Positions 24,193 to 36,628 are shown, counted from the stretch's first letter. The stretch: 64,000 nt of DNA from Blasia pusilla (GCA_050084515.1 CM114274.1:25358001-25422000); one strand, 5' to 3'. A program made the numbers and translations. The notes: generated by a model not told the origin, from the sequence alone.

Positions 24193-27100
24193 CTATCTTT
24201 GTCCAAAAGGATCATCATCCATGGGCAACAGTTCATCTTCATTGTCATTCTCCACCATTATTCCTCGTGCAGCTCTATTTTCATAACTTGCCCGCTCAAT
24301 GCAAGTTGCTATCCGATTGGCAAGTCTCTTCACTGACCACTTGCGATGCCAAGGAGCCATCTGCAGCACCTGGTGAGATAAACCAGGTTCGTCGTGCTTA
24401 ACATTAGTTCAAACTCAGAGAAATACACATGACAATAGATTTCATATCCTAAAACAGAATTTCAGCCCTGCAACTTCCAACTTCACAGGCAGATTTTCAG
24501 AGCTACTCTGAAGTGAAACTGCAAATTGGATCACAAAAAGACATAGACGATTATCTGTGCATTCAATTGGGTCAAGATCCTTCCAAAGCTATGCTTGGGC
24601 CATGACCTGACTGTTTTTTTCATCGATGTTTGACTTCTATTTAGAGTTTCAGGAGGTCATGGAGTGCATTTTAGTAGCATGTCTCATCAAACGGTAGATG
24701 ACCAAGTGGTATAGTTGAACTGATATGAGACCCTCTCAAAGAGGTCTCCGGTTCAACTCTCTCCTTGAACAGTGGGGGCCCGTCTCAACCCCAGGGCAGT
24801 GACATCCCCTACCTAGAACATGGATGACCCATGTTCATGACCCTAAACCCTAAACCCTAAACGCCTTGTGTGATTTTCATGTGTGTAACTAGAAAAGCGA
24901 ATATGAAAAACACATGTATGCTCAGGTCAAAAAGTAGGGGAAAAATCCAGGCCTTCACTGAAAAAGTAAATCTCCTCCATGGGAACGCAAAACAGAAATG
25001 TTTGAAACCTGGATGAACGTGCCTGTCGGATGTGATGTCACCGTCACATAAATGTAACGGGTAACCTTCTCGTGGACTAGAAATCGATGTCTAAATTCAA
25101 ATAGAATTGAAGCCACCATGGGTTTCAAGTAATTCAACTTTTTAGTGATTGCAGGCAGTACCTCATCTGAATTGAACGTCTCAAGGACAACACCTCCTCG
25201 TCGTGGCACTGCCAAGTCTCTCCAGTCCATTTGAAAGTATCCGAAGTCTTTTGCCAGCTCCTGGACAGAGAATTTTACAAACTTCAGTGAAAGCAGGGGC
25301 AATTATGAGCACCTCTGGAAGGGGAGGGTGGAAACAGTCACATATGGAACAGTGCAGTTTTGTGGCCATTGCTAGGGGTAGTGAGTCATAGAGAAAGACT
25401 CCCCCAAACAATCCGGATGATGCAACAGCCGCAGCAAGCAACTAACCTTATTGAGGGGAGCATTTGCATCACCAATAACTCCTAGAACAAAACCCCTGTA
25501 GTCTGCCTTTGAACCCTGCAAATCCAGCACACCCATAGTTGTCTCATCTTGATGAAAGAACTACTTGTGAGTTACTTCGTAAACCTTCATTGTTGTGACA
25601 CTGGCAGAGTATGACTGAGCTCCCACAACTTTGACACAAAGTCACCAACAACATCTGCTCTTCATTACATACACACCTGTCCATGTATTTCAAGAACAGG
25701 TATGCCTCTGCTCGTCTGTTGGACAAAGAATTCAATCAACATCAACAAGTTCAGAACCATGCAAGAGCTGTGTCTCAACAACACCTAGATTTAGGAAAAA
25801 ACATAAGACTGCAACCACAAACAGGTCCTCAGGAGCACAAATGGCCAGAGTACATTCAATCTAGAGAACATATTGAAGGATCATCTGACTAAAAGCTACC
25901 TGTTTTGAAACCCAGTTAAGATACTCCTCCCAGCTTAGATTAGGACACTCCCGATCTGGCCTAAGCACTTTCCATCCATTTCCTCTTAACTGGCTCTCCA
26001 AAATGTTCACCACCTGCTGGATGAAACACTAAGTTTAAAATGATGACTCCATAGAGTTGACCAGTTCCATCTCCCCAACTCTGCAGTAAATGAAAGAGCT
26101 GACCATTTTTTTAAACTGTACTTACCTCCAAATTGAACTCCCGCTCACCCGGTGCACCAGACTCTAAGCCTGGATCAATCCAATGGCCAGGGATAACACT
26201 AATTACATCACTTGTCCCAATCTTCCTTGATGCTCTCAAATACTCTGAATGGTGAAGAGGTGTTGTCTTTGCAGCCTGCCCACAATTGATGAGGAAACAC
26301 ATTGTCAATGTGAGCATAATAATGTGCCAAAACTCCTGGAAAGATCCACGTGATCTTACGACGCATAATCCATGCTAGCATGGATATTGCATGGGTATAC
26401 CATGGAGCAGTTCCATTCCCCAATATTTGAAGAGGAGAAAATCTTACAAGACCTGAAAGTGGAGTTAGTTCAAAGTGTGCAAAGGAGTAACCCTTTAAAT
26501 TCCAAATGAAGCTAGTTGCTGTCAAAACAGTGAAGTTGAAGCACCTTGTCTGTGATAATATGCGACAATTTGAAGGAGTCTAGTCTTACACGAGCTGGCA
26601 AACTACCAGCTAACCCAGAGGTACCAGGGCGCAAAAAAATTGTTGATGCCTCTGCCAGTCCAGTTGCCACCTGCAACAGTTTGTGGTGCTGTCCATCAGT
26701 TAAAGCCTGGATAACTGGTCACTAAAAGGGCATAAGGATGCAGAACTATTCTTACAAATAGAGAGGAAATAGGAGACGACAAGATTAACCACAGGATAAG
26801 AAAGCCACTGATGGCTCTGCTGTGGAATGTTAGACCATCACTGGTAGTTGTGCGAGGTATACTCTGACTTAAGAAGAATACCACAAGATCCAGCTAACAT
26901 TTGGCATGCATGTCAGAGGGCGATACTAGATGGAGCAGAGTTTGTCAAGCTGTTGCATGTGTCTAACCTGATGAGCCGACTGCTACAATTTACACAGCAT
27001 TCACTGTCAGAAGAGACAAACCAGAAGATACACTAGATTGTTACATGCTGCCACAGAGCACACATACCCCTTTACAGCCGGGAGAAAGATAGAATGATCT

Positions 27101-28587
27101 TGAATACTGTAGTGCAAGCATACTCTGTACGGGATGCAGCATTACCTTGATCTGCACATCAGGTACATGAACTCAAAATGTTCCCTAAGTAAACATAAAC
27201 TGCGCAAGAGTGCCACTACATATATTGAATTCAGAAAGTTAAGGTTGCTCCTATCTTGAGCATCATCCTGCAATTTCATAACCTTACCACATCTGCAGGA
27301 TGCCAGTCCACCTGCAAAGCCCACCGAGGGCCCTTCAGAGAACCAAGGAAGTTGCTTATCTGCAGTTAGGAGCACACCATACCACATTCTTAGAACCCAT
27401 GCCAGTTGAACAAGCACTCGATGATAATTGTGACGAAACCAGAGACACAACATGGAGCTTCAAGTCAGTCCAGAGAGCTCCAACACCCTGACTCACCTCC
27501 ATGTTTGCTTGCAGAGTTAATTTTGTAGTGCCGAAACGAAATTGTCGTTTCATGATCAACATAGGAGTAGGGAATAGCTCCACCACAGGTCGCAGGGCTG
27601 CACAGCCCACCATATATACGATCTCTTCAAAAGCATTGCCTCCTTGTACCTGCCAGACCCCAGCTGGCCTGAGTAAAGTGCATTCACTACTTTCCTGCTG
27701 ATCTAATACAATAACTTCCACATGTGAGCCCCGAGGGCTCGAAACAATCCCAGAGCTGGAAGCACACCCTACACAGCTCCTGGACAATGGGACAACATCG
27801 TCACGAGTAAAAAGCCTGAGAAGGACACCAACTGAACTTGGCGCTTTGAGTTTCTGGTAACTCACCCAGCTTTGCAAACACAGGAGTAAGGACTTTCAGG
27901 CGGGCTCGTGGAGAAACTCCAAAGCTCTTCAAACCAGGGCCCTCTCTGTCGGACGCATTCTCTTCCGTGGAATTGTGATAGTGCGGCAAGAAATCCATTA
28001 CAAGACTCGTCATCAACGAGATGGGAATCCACGGCCAGCGCCATCTTGCATCAGGACCTGGACCACCCGAAATTTCCTTTCAAGTTTCTGACCAACAACG
28101 GTGGTACTGGAAACCAGCTCCAACTCTAACTACCTACAGTCTGTGTTGGAACTGTGATCTCTACCTTGACCTGCCGGATCACATCATCAGGTAGAGGCAC
28201 AGCTCAAGCTGATAAATCGATCCAGGCAGGTGGCGAAAATTATGACTGGCAGGTGGTAGGGACGCAAAACTGGTTCTAAGATTACAACGTAGAGAAAACT
28301 CAGTCGCAGAAAGTCAAGTAATCCTATTCTGGGTGACTCATAAATCTTTCCAAACTGCACAGTGTGAACAGGCTGAAATCAACGTCACGACATTCTCCCA
28401 CAAGAGTGAGCCAAGAAGAGGAGTGGTAGTAGCAGTCACCTAAACCCAGGCAATTGGGAAGTGAAACTGCGTGTGAAATCTTGCACTCCACACTTTGAGC
28501 AGCCTTCAATCTTGCCCCCACCTTCCATCGATATTCCTGCTGACCACCACTTGCCTACACAGCTTAGTACTCGTGAAAAAAGCTTCT

Positions 28588-28620
<33 letters not shown>

Positions 28621-28962
28621 CAGTCTCGAGCAACGTCCAACTAGAGGGTCTATGGTCACAGGCACTACTTAAAGAGTTCTCTCTCTCTCTCTCTCTCTCT
28701 CTCATGAATGATCCGGCGCTACGCCGACAGGCAGCGCTTGACAACAACAGTGTCGAACTCGATTCTTTCCGCAATCTCACACATTGCGGAAAAAACCGAG
28801 CCCAGCAGAGCGATCCAAGCGCAGGCGACGCACCAAGAAGCACTCACAACTCACCCGCCTTGCGAACCGGGGGTAATGCGCCGGCGGATCGTAGAGCGCA
28901 TGCGGCCGCGCAAAGCACACGCCCCCCACACAATCTTCACAGAGCTCCTCGTCCTCCGCCAT
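24193..28962 (-). CDS. Amidase_3-like zinc hydrolase, plastid/cyanobacterial type (13 exons, 492 aa)
   Basis: Exons on the minus strand: 28855-28962, 28440-28536, 28134-28202, 27866-28057, 27497-27663, 27288-27359, 26545-26670, 26126-26275, 25900-26013, 25677-25715, 25447-25515, 25162-25260, 24193-24369. All junctions keep phase. The first 230 residues are unrecognised. Residues 300-430 match the N-acetylmuramoyl-L-alanine amidase (Amidase_3) pattern: VIPGH (His308), GEREFNL (Glu321), LEIHGQG (His376) and VVLETFNSDE (Glu428). These correspond to the three zinc ligands and the catalytic glutamate. The C terminus has PWHRKWSVKRLANRI and then an acidic tail. Such enzymes cut the peptide from the glycan of peptidoglycan. 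The substrate in this plant is unknown; a plastid role is inference. The start at 28962 follows a GA-rich leader. ATG 28044 is an alternative start, but in a frame that does not join the later exons. Confidence 0.72.
24692..24861 (+). mobile_element. tRNA-derived SINE-like element with CCCTAAA tail
   Basis: A polymerase-III A-box-like TGACCAAGTGG (about 24698) and a B-box-like GGTTCAACTCT (about 24750) suggest a tRNA-derived head. A stem AACATGG/CCATGTT (24817-24835) and three CCCTAAA units follow. It lies in the last intron of the amidase-like gene. No clear target-site duplication was seen, so this is tentative. Confidence 0.45.
24841..24861. repeat. Three perfect plant telomere units (CCCTAAA)
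   Basis: Exactly three CCCTAAA units. Too short to be a telomere. It is an interstitial telo-box-like patch at the 3' end of the SINE-like element. Confidence 0.95.
28590..28703. repeat. Two CT microsatellites in intron 1 of the amidase-like gene
   Basis: CT runs at 28590-28619 and 28678-28703, separated by 58 bases. They lie between exon 1 and exon 2. A third CT-rich block, 28963-29000, is directly upstream of the start codon on the transcribed (GA) sense. Confidence 0.95.
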
Positions 28963-31198
28963 CGCCTCTCTCTCACTCACTCTCTCTCCCTCTCTCTTAG
29001 AGTGATTTCTCGAACCCTAAGCTCCATCGCTCAGAACCATGGGAAGCATAATTTCATTTCATTTGAACTCATTTAATGTCATTTCGTTTCACTTTGTTTG
29101 GTTTGGATCATTTTCTTTGAGCTTGCGATGGATGATTTATTTTTTTCCATTTGGGTGATGCTTTGCTTCCTGTCCTCATAATGGATGATTTCGATGCGAT
29201 GAGTTTCTTTTCTTTTCATTATTCGGTGCGGTGATTTCATTTTATTAGGGGGTGTCAATTATTGGCTTTCCCAAATCGTCCGGGGTTGGGGGTTCGGCGT
29301 GGAAAGCCATCCGGACTATTCCCGGAAGAGGAGGGGGCAGGAGATTTGCGTTGGCCCGTGCAATTGATGTATGTCAGCTGCGAGCCTCAATTCCTCGGGG
29401 TACCCGAGAAGAAAATGAAAACAGGCAGGAATGACTCTTCCCGCGAGTGCCAAAACGGGTAGCTCGAGGATCCGATGAGTCCCCCGGATAGAGAGGTCCG
29501 GGGACCCCTAAAACTGGGATAGGGGGTATTATGACACTCCCTATTGCATTTCATCTTTACTATTGATGAATAGTAAGTGTGCGCTTAAGGGGATGATCCC
29601 ATGGACATCTGCGGAGGTTGCAACAATCCATTTTCTGGGTCCAAAATGGTTATCCAACGGTTTATGAAGAAAAAAAAATTGTGACAAAAAGATACATTCG
29701 GTTCTCCATTAAATAAGGTCGCGAGGATGATGGGCCAATTCTACGCCCAAAAGTTTTGGGCGCAGGTAAATTGGAGACCTTCTATGGTCGCTACGACCCT
29801 GCGCGCATGGGATCAAGCCCTAAGTCTCCAATGGATGAAGTCTTCTTCATTTGGAGAAGGTCATCTAGCTTCTTGCTATTTCTGAATGAAGGATAGGGGA
29901 TGGTTATCCTCATGGGACGCATTTGTATACACGTGTTTATGAATGAATGAAGCAATTTTTTTCTAAAAAGCCTTTTGGCTTACGTCAAGACATGGGAAGT
30001 TTCATATATATGTTGTATTTGGAATCATAGTGTTGATCATGTCAAGGAGGAGTCCTTCGGAGTAAAAATTAGGAGGGATTGTTATTGTTCGTGAGAGGTA
30101 ATCCCCGGGTTTGAGGCTCCTCATGATGTTTCTATTGTGCAAAGCTCGTGCTCTTATTGTTCTTGTTCAACCCCACTAAGTTACTTATCTCTTGAAGATG
30201 GGGCCTACGGAAACCTAAAGGAAAGTCTATCAACAATTTCAAGTTCCATTTTGAAGAACTACCACGTACTTATTCTTAACCAATTCTGCATTTTCGAAGC
30301 AACCAAATGCTTGCAATCTATGAAACATGGTCTATGCTTTGGGGATTGTCGAGGGAATTAATGGGCTCTCTCCAATGGACTTCCCCTTGAATCATGTCGA
30401 TAATGTACCAAGAGATGTATTGTATGGAAATCTTCTATGTTGCAAGGAGTGATCACTAAGCTCCCTCCCATAACTTTAACAATATTCACCAATGGTTGCG
30501 TTGAGTGCATCCAACCCAAAGCTTTTGGTTGAGGGCAAATAAAGTCTATAAATTTGAATCCGTGAATTTGATGGACATTATAGTTGATCCAAAATTCTTA
30601 TTTCTTCTACTCTTCATCAACTGAAACTAATTTTTTGGGATTCCAACACTCAAAATTTTGGATTTTGACACACTTTCTACTCCAAATCCCACAGACAATA
30701 TCTTAAGACATCCTCCCTCAAGACTACAATAGTTAAAATGCACTTCAATCTGCATTCTTCATTAAAGCGCTTCAAATAGTCCCATTCTCCCTAACAATTA
30801 CAATATGTTGGGATTTACAGTGTGTCACTATAAATTCCAAAAATAGAAGCATAGAAATTACATCAAAATGTTTGTGATATTGATTGTTAGAGTCATTGTC
30901 ACTCCTTAAGCAATAGCAAAAAATCTTACATTTCTACCATCCATGTGTTGTTGGCCCATAAGCCAAATCATGCTCATGCCCTCATACATTTCCATCACCA
31001 TTCACTAACTAGCTCACTTAATTTCTTCTCTCTCATTTGTGTCATGTACATATACATCACTACATAGCATATATATCTGTCAATGAATACACACACAAAC
31101 ATCCAAGATATCATACAAATTCATGGAATCTAAACATCGAGACAATCGTATATCAGAATATCTTCAATAAATAAAAAACACTTAAATATCTCAAACAC

Positions 31199-31201
<3 letters not shown>
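28963..31201. other. Intergenic, promoter side of the amidase-like gene, then no gene seen
   Basis: The first 100 bases are CT/GA-rich and probably the leader and promoter of the minus-strand gene. A short GC-richer block lies at 29270-29510. The rest is AT-rich, with no recognisable protein or RNA gene. Confidence 0.5.

Positions 31202-31247
<46 letters not shown>
31202..31247. repeat. (TC)23 microsatellite
   Basis: An uninterrupted 46-base TC run, the longest simple repeat in the window. Confidence 0.98.
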
Positions 31248-31249
<2 letters not shown>

Positions 31250-31895
31250 GTGAAACCAAATCCTCTCTCCTAAGAAGAGCCTTGAGTTGCTCACAAAGCA
31301 ATGAGAACCATAGTTCCGCCGCCTTATGTTAACTTGTTAAGAGGTCCAAAAAAAAGGGGATGAGCTCCAAAGCTCCCTCTCTTTAGGTATACCCCCATCC
31401 TTCTCTCAAGCTCTTTCCATAGTAACTTATGGTCACAAATCACCTCCTTGGCTCTTGACCTACTATAGGGGATCAAGTGCCACTTCCAAAAATGGAAAGT
31501 CAACTATACTATCAATAGAAATTACCTAAAATTAATTGTAAGATTCAATATATAACACCAAATAAGCCAAAACGAAGGCAATATATGCTCTCTTAGATTA
31601 CGTAAGCCCTCAACAAGTCACCCTCCACCTTTTGAGGATGTCCTCTAATATGCTTGGACGCGCTCCACCAAAACTCGAAAATCTATCCAAGAAGACACGA
31701 CATAAGAAATAACATATGTATTGGTAAATTTTAGATCATTGATTTTGAGACAAGCTTCTCGTATCATTTTAACTCCCCGCGTTTAAGAGAGGACCGAATT
31801 AGTTTCAATTGAACAATTAGATAGCAATAATGGGTAATTTTAATTACTAATCATTACATTAACTAATCCCCAATGAATCCCAGATTGCACCCTCT

Positions 31896-32228
31896 TGTAA
31901 GACTCTGGTATACTAGTATAAGAACCCCAGTGCGAGAAGTAAGAATGATTCTTAAAGCCTTCTCCCCTCTTTATATATTCTTGGGAGATCCCTTCCCCAT
32001 TCATCCAAGACCAATAAGATTGATCCTACCTCATATTTTTTTTGTCGATAATATAACTATTTTCTTGCATGTTTGTCAAGTGTCTTCCTATTCATATGTA
32101 CCATATTGTATGCTCTACATGTCCATATCTAATATTCTGTTTGTCTTATCAACTCCTCATATTCCACGTCATCTTTTTATCCTTATGCAACCCCCAATTC
32201 TCTCATCCCTAAGTTCTATCTTATTATA
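31896..32228 (-). repeat. Distal (3') LTR of the minus-strand element
   Basis: On the plus strand it begins TGTAAGACTCTGGTATACTAG and shares AAGAATGA(T/C)TCTTAA, CCCCTCTTTATA and ATTGAATCTACCTCAT-like blocks with the copy at 34552. Confidence 0.6.
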
Positions 32229-33022
32229 ATACTCACCTCATTTAAGAAGCAATGGCCTCGTTGTAAGTATTATCAAAGTGTTGAAGCATCAAGGATGCAT
32301 TACCCAAGTGGGTTTGAGGTTCCCAAATGGCTTTATATAATGGATAGCTTTTCTATTGGATCATCTATTCAATGATGGTCTTGTTGATGAGTGCATTTAT
32401 CCAAGATTCATTCCACCACAAATTCTTCATGATCATCTTCTAATTCTAGGGGTGGCGGTTCGAATGAATGTTGAGGGAAGGATGTTGGCCAAGGAGTATA
32501 ACATCTTAAGAATAATACACTGAATATATTATGAATCTTGATATATAGAAGGAGTTCCTGTTTACATAAAACTTTATCAATACGCTCAAACATAGAAAAA
32601 AAATACAATAAAACGTGCATTCAGTTTGCTAATATTCACTTATTATAAATGAATGGTAGATTTCTAGACTTTATTTCCTATAGCAAATTCTTGATCACGG
32701 TGACGTGTATTCATATATTGCTTTTTGGCAATTTTGAGAAATTAGAAGTTTCTCCTTTGCTTGAACCATTCCTTCTAAATTCGGTGTACAAAATCCTCTA
32801 TTTTAAAAACCCTAGAGGCTGGATTATCAATGAGATCTTATTTTACCAAGTTTATTAGAGTGTGTGTGCATACTCTCCATATATCAAGAAAAATGACGTT
32901 GATTTAATGGAAGTATTGCGAGATTTGTTCTAAGAAAGTTCTATTGAATATTGAGTTATAGTCAAACTCATCAGACAAACAAACTACTACATTTGGTATT
33001 CATACAAAATATGAAAGTTTAA

Positions 33023-33255
33023 TGTTGGTTAGTCCTCGTGTTAATGAACCAATCACGTTTATCTGAACTACGGTTAGTTAATCACAATTAGTTTGAGATT
33101 AGGATTAAACTTAGGGTTGCTTGTACATACCTTATATAATTGAGAAGTGGATCAATCCCAATTCATTCGCTCATTGCAAAATTTAGTTCTCACTAGTGAT
33201 GTGTATGTGTGAGAGTTGTATTCCATCATTCATGCTTGTTTAGGAATTTTGTACA
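33023..33255 (+). repeat. Copia LTR
   Basis: TG...CA ends with a perfect 12-base initiator-Met primer-binding site directly adjacent. No second copy was recognised in the window. Confidence 0.7.
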
Positions 33256-33539
33256 TGGTATCAGAGCGATAGAAGAATGTCTATTGAAATAATTGGGTTT
33301 TGAGGAGAGGAGAGGCAAGAGAAATACAATTTCAATTCTGGGCAAGCAGATTTTATTTAGAGCTAAACGGCAGAAGATTTTAGGTGGAGCTTTGACAATG
33401 ATAAAACTTTAGAGGTGTTTTTAAGGGATTTCTTGATCGATTTGTGAGTTAAATCGTTCTTCATGGAGTATTTCTCAACAACAACTACAAGCGAAAAGTT
33501 AGCTCTGTAATGTTATAATGTCTAGAAGTTTTATTTAAA

Positions 33540-33940
33540 AAAAATTCTCAAGGGTCAAGAACTATGGGAGCTTGTAATAGGTAATGAGGCTAAACTAGAA
33601 GATGACTCAACATACTTAAATGTTTTTTCTTGGAACAAACGGATAAGGCAAATAATCAACCATATTTCGCCAATGATTGGGTCATATATTTGAAAGATGG
33701 CCTATAATGCATTAGAGAAGTTGTTCCACACATCTACCAAGGCCAAAAAAGATTCATTGAAACAATAATTGAATAACGTGAGGAGCGGATCGTAGAACAT
33801 TAATAATTATGTTTTGAATATCAAATATATTATTGCTCAATTAAATAAGATTCAAGTGAATTTGATTGAGCATGTACTTATAATTGCTGCATCTCCAAAA
33901 ATTGTCCTGTTAACATTTGATTTTGTTATTGACTTGTTAG
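33540..33940 (+). pseudogene. Copia gag fragment
   Basis: Resembles the gag-polypeptide (UBN2) domain of plant Ty1/copia elements: ELWELV, then ALEKLF, then a lysine-rich stretch and YVLNIKYIIAQL. Several stops interrupt it. It has no knuckle downstream and is not functional. Confidence 0.7.
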
Positions 33941-34372
33941 TAACAATACTTGAAACTTATTTAGCTCCTCCAATATGGTCTCTATTTCTCCTCTGCTATT
34001 ATCAATGGATCCCTCAACTTGTGGTGATTGGGGTAGCACCCCTTTCCAAATCTATTTCTTCCTCCAAGCTCTCAATTACTCACAAGGTTTCTCCCTTCAA
34101 TTATAAAGATATAACTTTATCAATAATTGAGAGAGTTTATTCAAGTCTCTTTGTGTAAGACTAAATTGAAATCTACACAACAATCCCACACGTCCCCATA
34201 AGCGACAATAGATAAAAGAAATGGAAAACATGAGCTTAGAACCAAATCCATGAAGTTTATCCCAAAGTAATCCACAAGATATTAACAAATGCTATCCTTT
34301 TCTATATAGGACACGTGAATTATGAATGGATTTGATGGCCAAAATTCACGAGGTAGATATAACCCATGATAC

Positions 34373-34375
<3 letters not shown>

Positions 34376-34404
<29 letters not shown>
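34376..34404. repeat. CT microsatellite
   Basis: A 29-base CT run inside the minus-strand LTR element, near its primer-binding site. Confidence 0.95.
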
Positions 34405-34408
<4 letters not shown>

Positions 34409-34538
34409 AGAGTCTTAGGAGTTTAGAAACTCCTTCAACCATACTTCTCCCAAAACTCTCTTGGAGTTCAAAAAATCCTTGTAAGAATGTCCTCTCTTCT
34501 TCGAGGAGGGGCGATCCACACTTCTTGTAAAAAATTTT

Positions 34539-34550
34539 GCTCTAATACCA
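34539..34550 (-). other. Primer-binding site of the minus-strand element
   Basis: Reverse complement reads TGGTATTAGAGC, one mismatch from the initiator-Met site TGGTATCAGAGC. One base separates it from the LTR end. Confidence 0.7.
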
Positions 34551-34551
34551 T

Positions 34552-34952
34552 TGTAAGACTTTGGTAAGCCAACAGAAGGTCCACAGTCCAAGAACTAAGA
34601 ATGACTCTTAAGACCTTTCTCCCCTCTTTATACTTTATAGTTTACTCTGTCCCCTTAGATGTAAGATCAAGAAGATTGAATCTACCTCATCTCTTTCTCA
34701 TTGGTAATGCAATTAATTTTCTTATATATTTGCATTGTATCCTTCTATCCATATGCACCATCCTTTGTGCGCCCCATGTTCTTATCTAAGATTCTCCTTA
34801 TCTTATATACTCCTCATCTTTCCATATTATCTCTTTATCCTTGTGCGGGCCCCAATCCATTTATCCTATTGGCCTAATCCTAAATAATGCACTTCTATCT
34901 TTTAATTACTGATTCCTCTAACTTACTCTCTACTAAATCTTATCTTATTACA
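34552..34952 (-). repeat. Proximal (5') LTR of the minus-strand element
   Basis: On the plus strand it begins TGTAAGACTTTGG and ends TTATTACA, giving TG...CA ends when read on either strand. The primer-binding site lies immediately outside at 34539-34550. Confidence 0.6.
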
Positions 34953-36167
34953 CTTACATACTCCAAACAGACTATAACTTAACTAACCCCAAAATTGATT
35001 CTTAACTATCCAAGGATACATATCAAGACTTGATTCGCAAAAAAATGTTGGATATCAATAGGAGAGATGTTTGAAAATAGAGAGGGCATTATGGAATAAT
35101 TTCAATTGGATTGGATATGTTACTTCATTATTCTTATCGGTAGTTATTGGTGTAAGGTGATGACTTGGATTCATTTCATCAAGCGATTGTATTTCTTTTG
35201 GTGGATGATTTCATTTTCCTTCATTGTGATTATTGCTTCCAATAGATGATTCCACATAGTTACTTTAAAGATAAAATTTAGCTTTATTCCATTTGGTCAC
35301 TTGTGAGCAATGATTTCATTTGGTTAATTGCTTATCAACCAACAAAGCCAAGAGATACCAAATTTAACGTCTCATGCCCAAATATGTGCACCAAAGTCAA
35401 TTCAAAGTGACTTTGGTGCATACTTTTTTCTCATAAAAACATGTTGCAATTTTCTAATTATGACCCCTAAAAACACTCACAATTTTTTTTCTCTTGATTA
35501 TTGATTTTTCCATATCAATCTAGAGAAAACAATCTTCTCTATGATTTAAAGGTGTGAGCTTCTGATAATGTTTTCTGGAATTTAATGAGGTCCCATTTTC
35601 CGCACCTAAGAAATCGCCGAACCTAGTTGGGTCGGAGACCATCCAATGACATGTGGAGCCTCATTCCTTGGAGACTCAATCTCATGCACACACGTATACC
35701 ATGCCTCCTTCTGCGATTTGGAGGAAAGGGGCGTTTGAAATTTGATTGCAAGGGAGGGTAGGGGCATGGTCTCGGGAGTTTTTCCGTGGGAACCGGTATA
35801 TCGCCGATATTTCATAGGCGGGAACAGTATAACTGGATTCCCAAACCGATTTTCAGATACCCTATACAAAGAAAATCCCCCTAATCCTGCCAATTTTTTT
35901 CCAACCAATCTATCTATATTATCAATAGCGAGTGCCATCTCTCCCGGTGACACCTGTTCTTTTCGGCCTGTAATTAATTAACATGTGTCCCTCTTTCCCT
36001 ATAAAGCAAAGCATGCCAGAGTCTTTGAAACACCCCAGCTTTTGTCTCCTTGGGCTAGTTTTAAATAAGACAAAAGTTTATGTTTTTAATTGGGCTATGA
36101 TTATTAGTAACCCCATATCTCCATCATTGGGTAGGGGTTCACAACTCCTGGCCACTCTTCTAGTGAC
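34953..36167. other. No gene recognised
   Basis: AT-rich until about 35580, then more balanced. A TATA-like CCTATAAAGC near 36000 could mark a plus-strand promoter, but no gene follows that can be supported. The 115-codon minus frame at 35606-35953 has no recognisable domain. Confidence 0.45.
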
Positions 36168-36600
36168 TTCTTGAAGATCACCCATAACATTGTAGCGTAT
36201 GCGATACTTGTCATTCAGTATTGTAATGAGTTCTTGAAGATCATTCATTGCTTTTGCAATACTAGCTATTGTGTACTGTGTGGAATTCTGGAAGATCAAC
36301 CATTGTATTGTAGCGTTTGCAGTACTCGTCATTCTGTAATGTGGTGGGTTCTTGAAGATCAGCCATTGTATTGTAGGGTTTGCAATACTTGTCATTCTGT
36401 ACTCTGGTGAGTTCTTGAAGATGAACCATTCATTGCACCGTAGCGTTTGCAATACTTGTCATCCAGTACTCTGGTGAGTTCTTGAAGATCAACCATTATA
36501 TTATAGCGTTTGCAATACTTGTCATTCTGTACTCTGGTGAGTTCTTGAAGATCAGCCATTGGAGTGTAGCGTTTGCAATACTTGTCATTCGGTACTCGCT
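36168..36600. repeat. Minisatellite, seven units of about 63 bp
   Basis: Units begin TTCTTGAAGATCA (or close variants) at 36168, 36231, 36286, 36349, 36412, 36479 and 36542. Most are 63 bases; one is 55 and one 67. Shared core: GTAGCGTTTGCAATACTTG. Because 63 is a multiple of three, the minus strand reads as a repeated 21-residue phrase over most of the array. Confidence 0.92.
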
Positions 36601-36628
36601 GCCATAGCTAACGGTGCCTCTGTTGACT

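Larger units (their letters stand above)
33023..33940 (+). mobile_element. Ty1/copia 5' fragment (LTR, primer-binding site, gag)
   Basis: A 233-bp LTR (33023-33255) starts TGTTGG, ends TACA and contains CTTATATAATT as a TATA-like box. TGGTATCAGAGC follows immediately at 33256-33267. Downstream, degenerate frames at 33540-33940 match copia-type gag (UBN2): KGQELWELVIGNE, ALEKLFHTSTKAKKDSLKQ and IKYIIAQLNKIQ. Protease, integrase and RT were not found. It appears inserted in the minus-strand LTR element. Confidence 0.75.
31896..34952 (-). mobile_element. Non-autonomous LTR retrotransposon relic on the minus strand
   Basis: Two direct repeats, 31896-32228 and 34552-34952, are similar over most of their length. 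In the upper repeat, minus-strand reading ends CTTACA and is followed after one base by TGGTATTAGAGC, a primer-binding site. This orients the element. The 2.3-kb interior has no minus-strand pol and contains a plus-strand copia fragment. Target-site duplications were not recognised. Confidence 0.6.

Noticed and set aside
24692-24764. Functional tRNA gene
   Set aside because: Box-like sequences exist, but a full cloverleaf with acceptor pairing and a clear anticodon loop could not be drawn.
24841-24861. Chromosome end or telomere remnant
   Set aside because: Only three units inside an intron, with genes on both sides.
27356-27877. Long minus-strand frame in the amidase-like gene, and ATG 28044 as a start
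   Set aside because: Only its part 27497-27663 fits as an exon in phase. The rest is intron. ATG 28044 is in a frame that does not join later exons well.
31873-32229. 118-codon frame
   Set aside because: It lies inside an LTR copy and is a composition-driven chance frame.
36168-36600. Regular repeats resembling a CRISPR array
   Set aside because: Whole units repeat without unique spacers, units are about 63 bp, and the setting is a plant nuclear genome.
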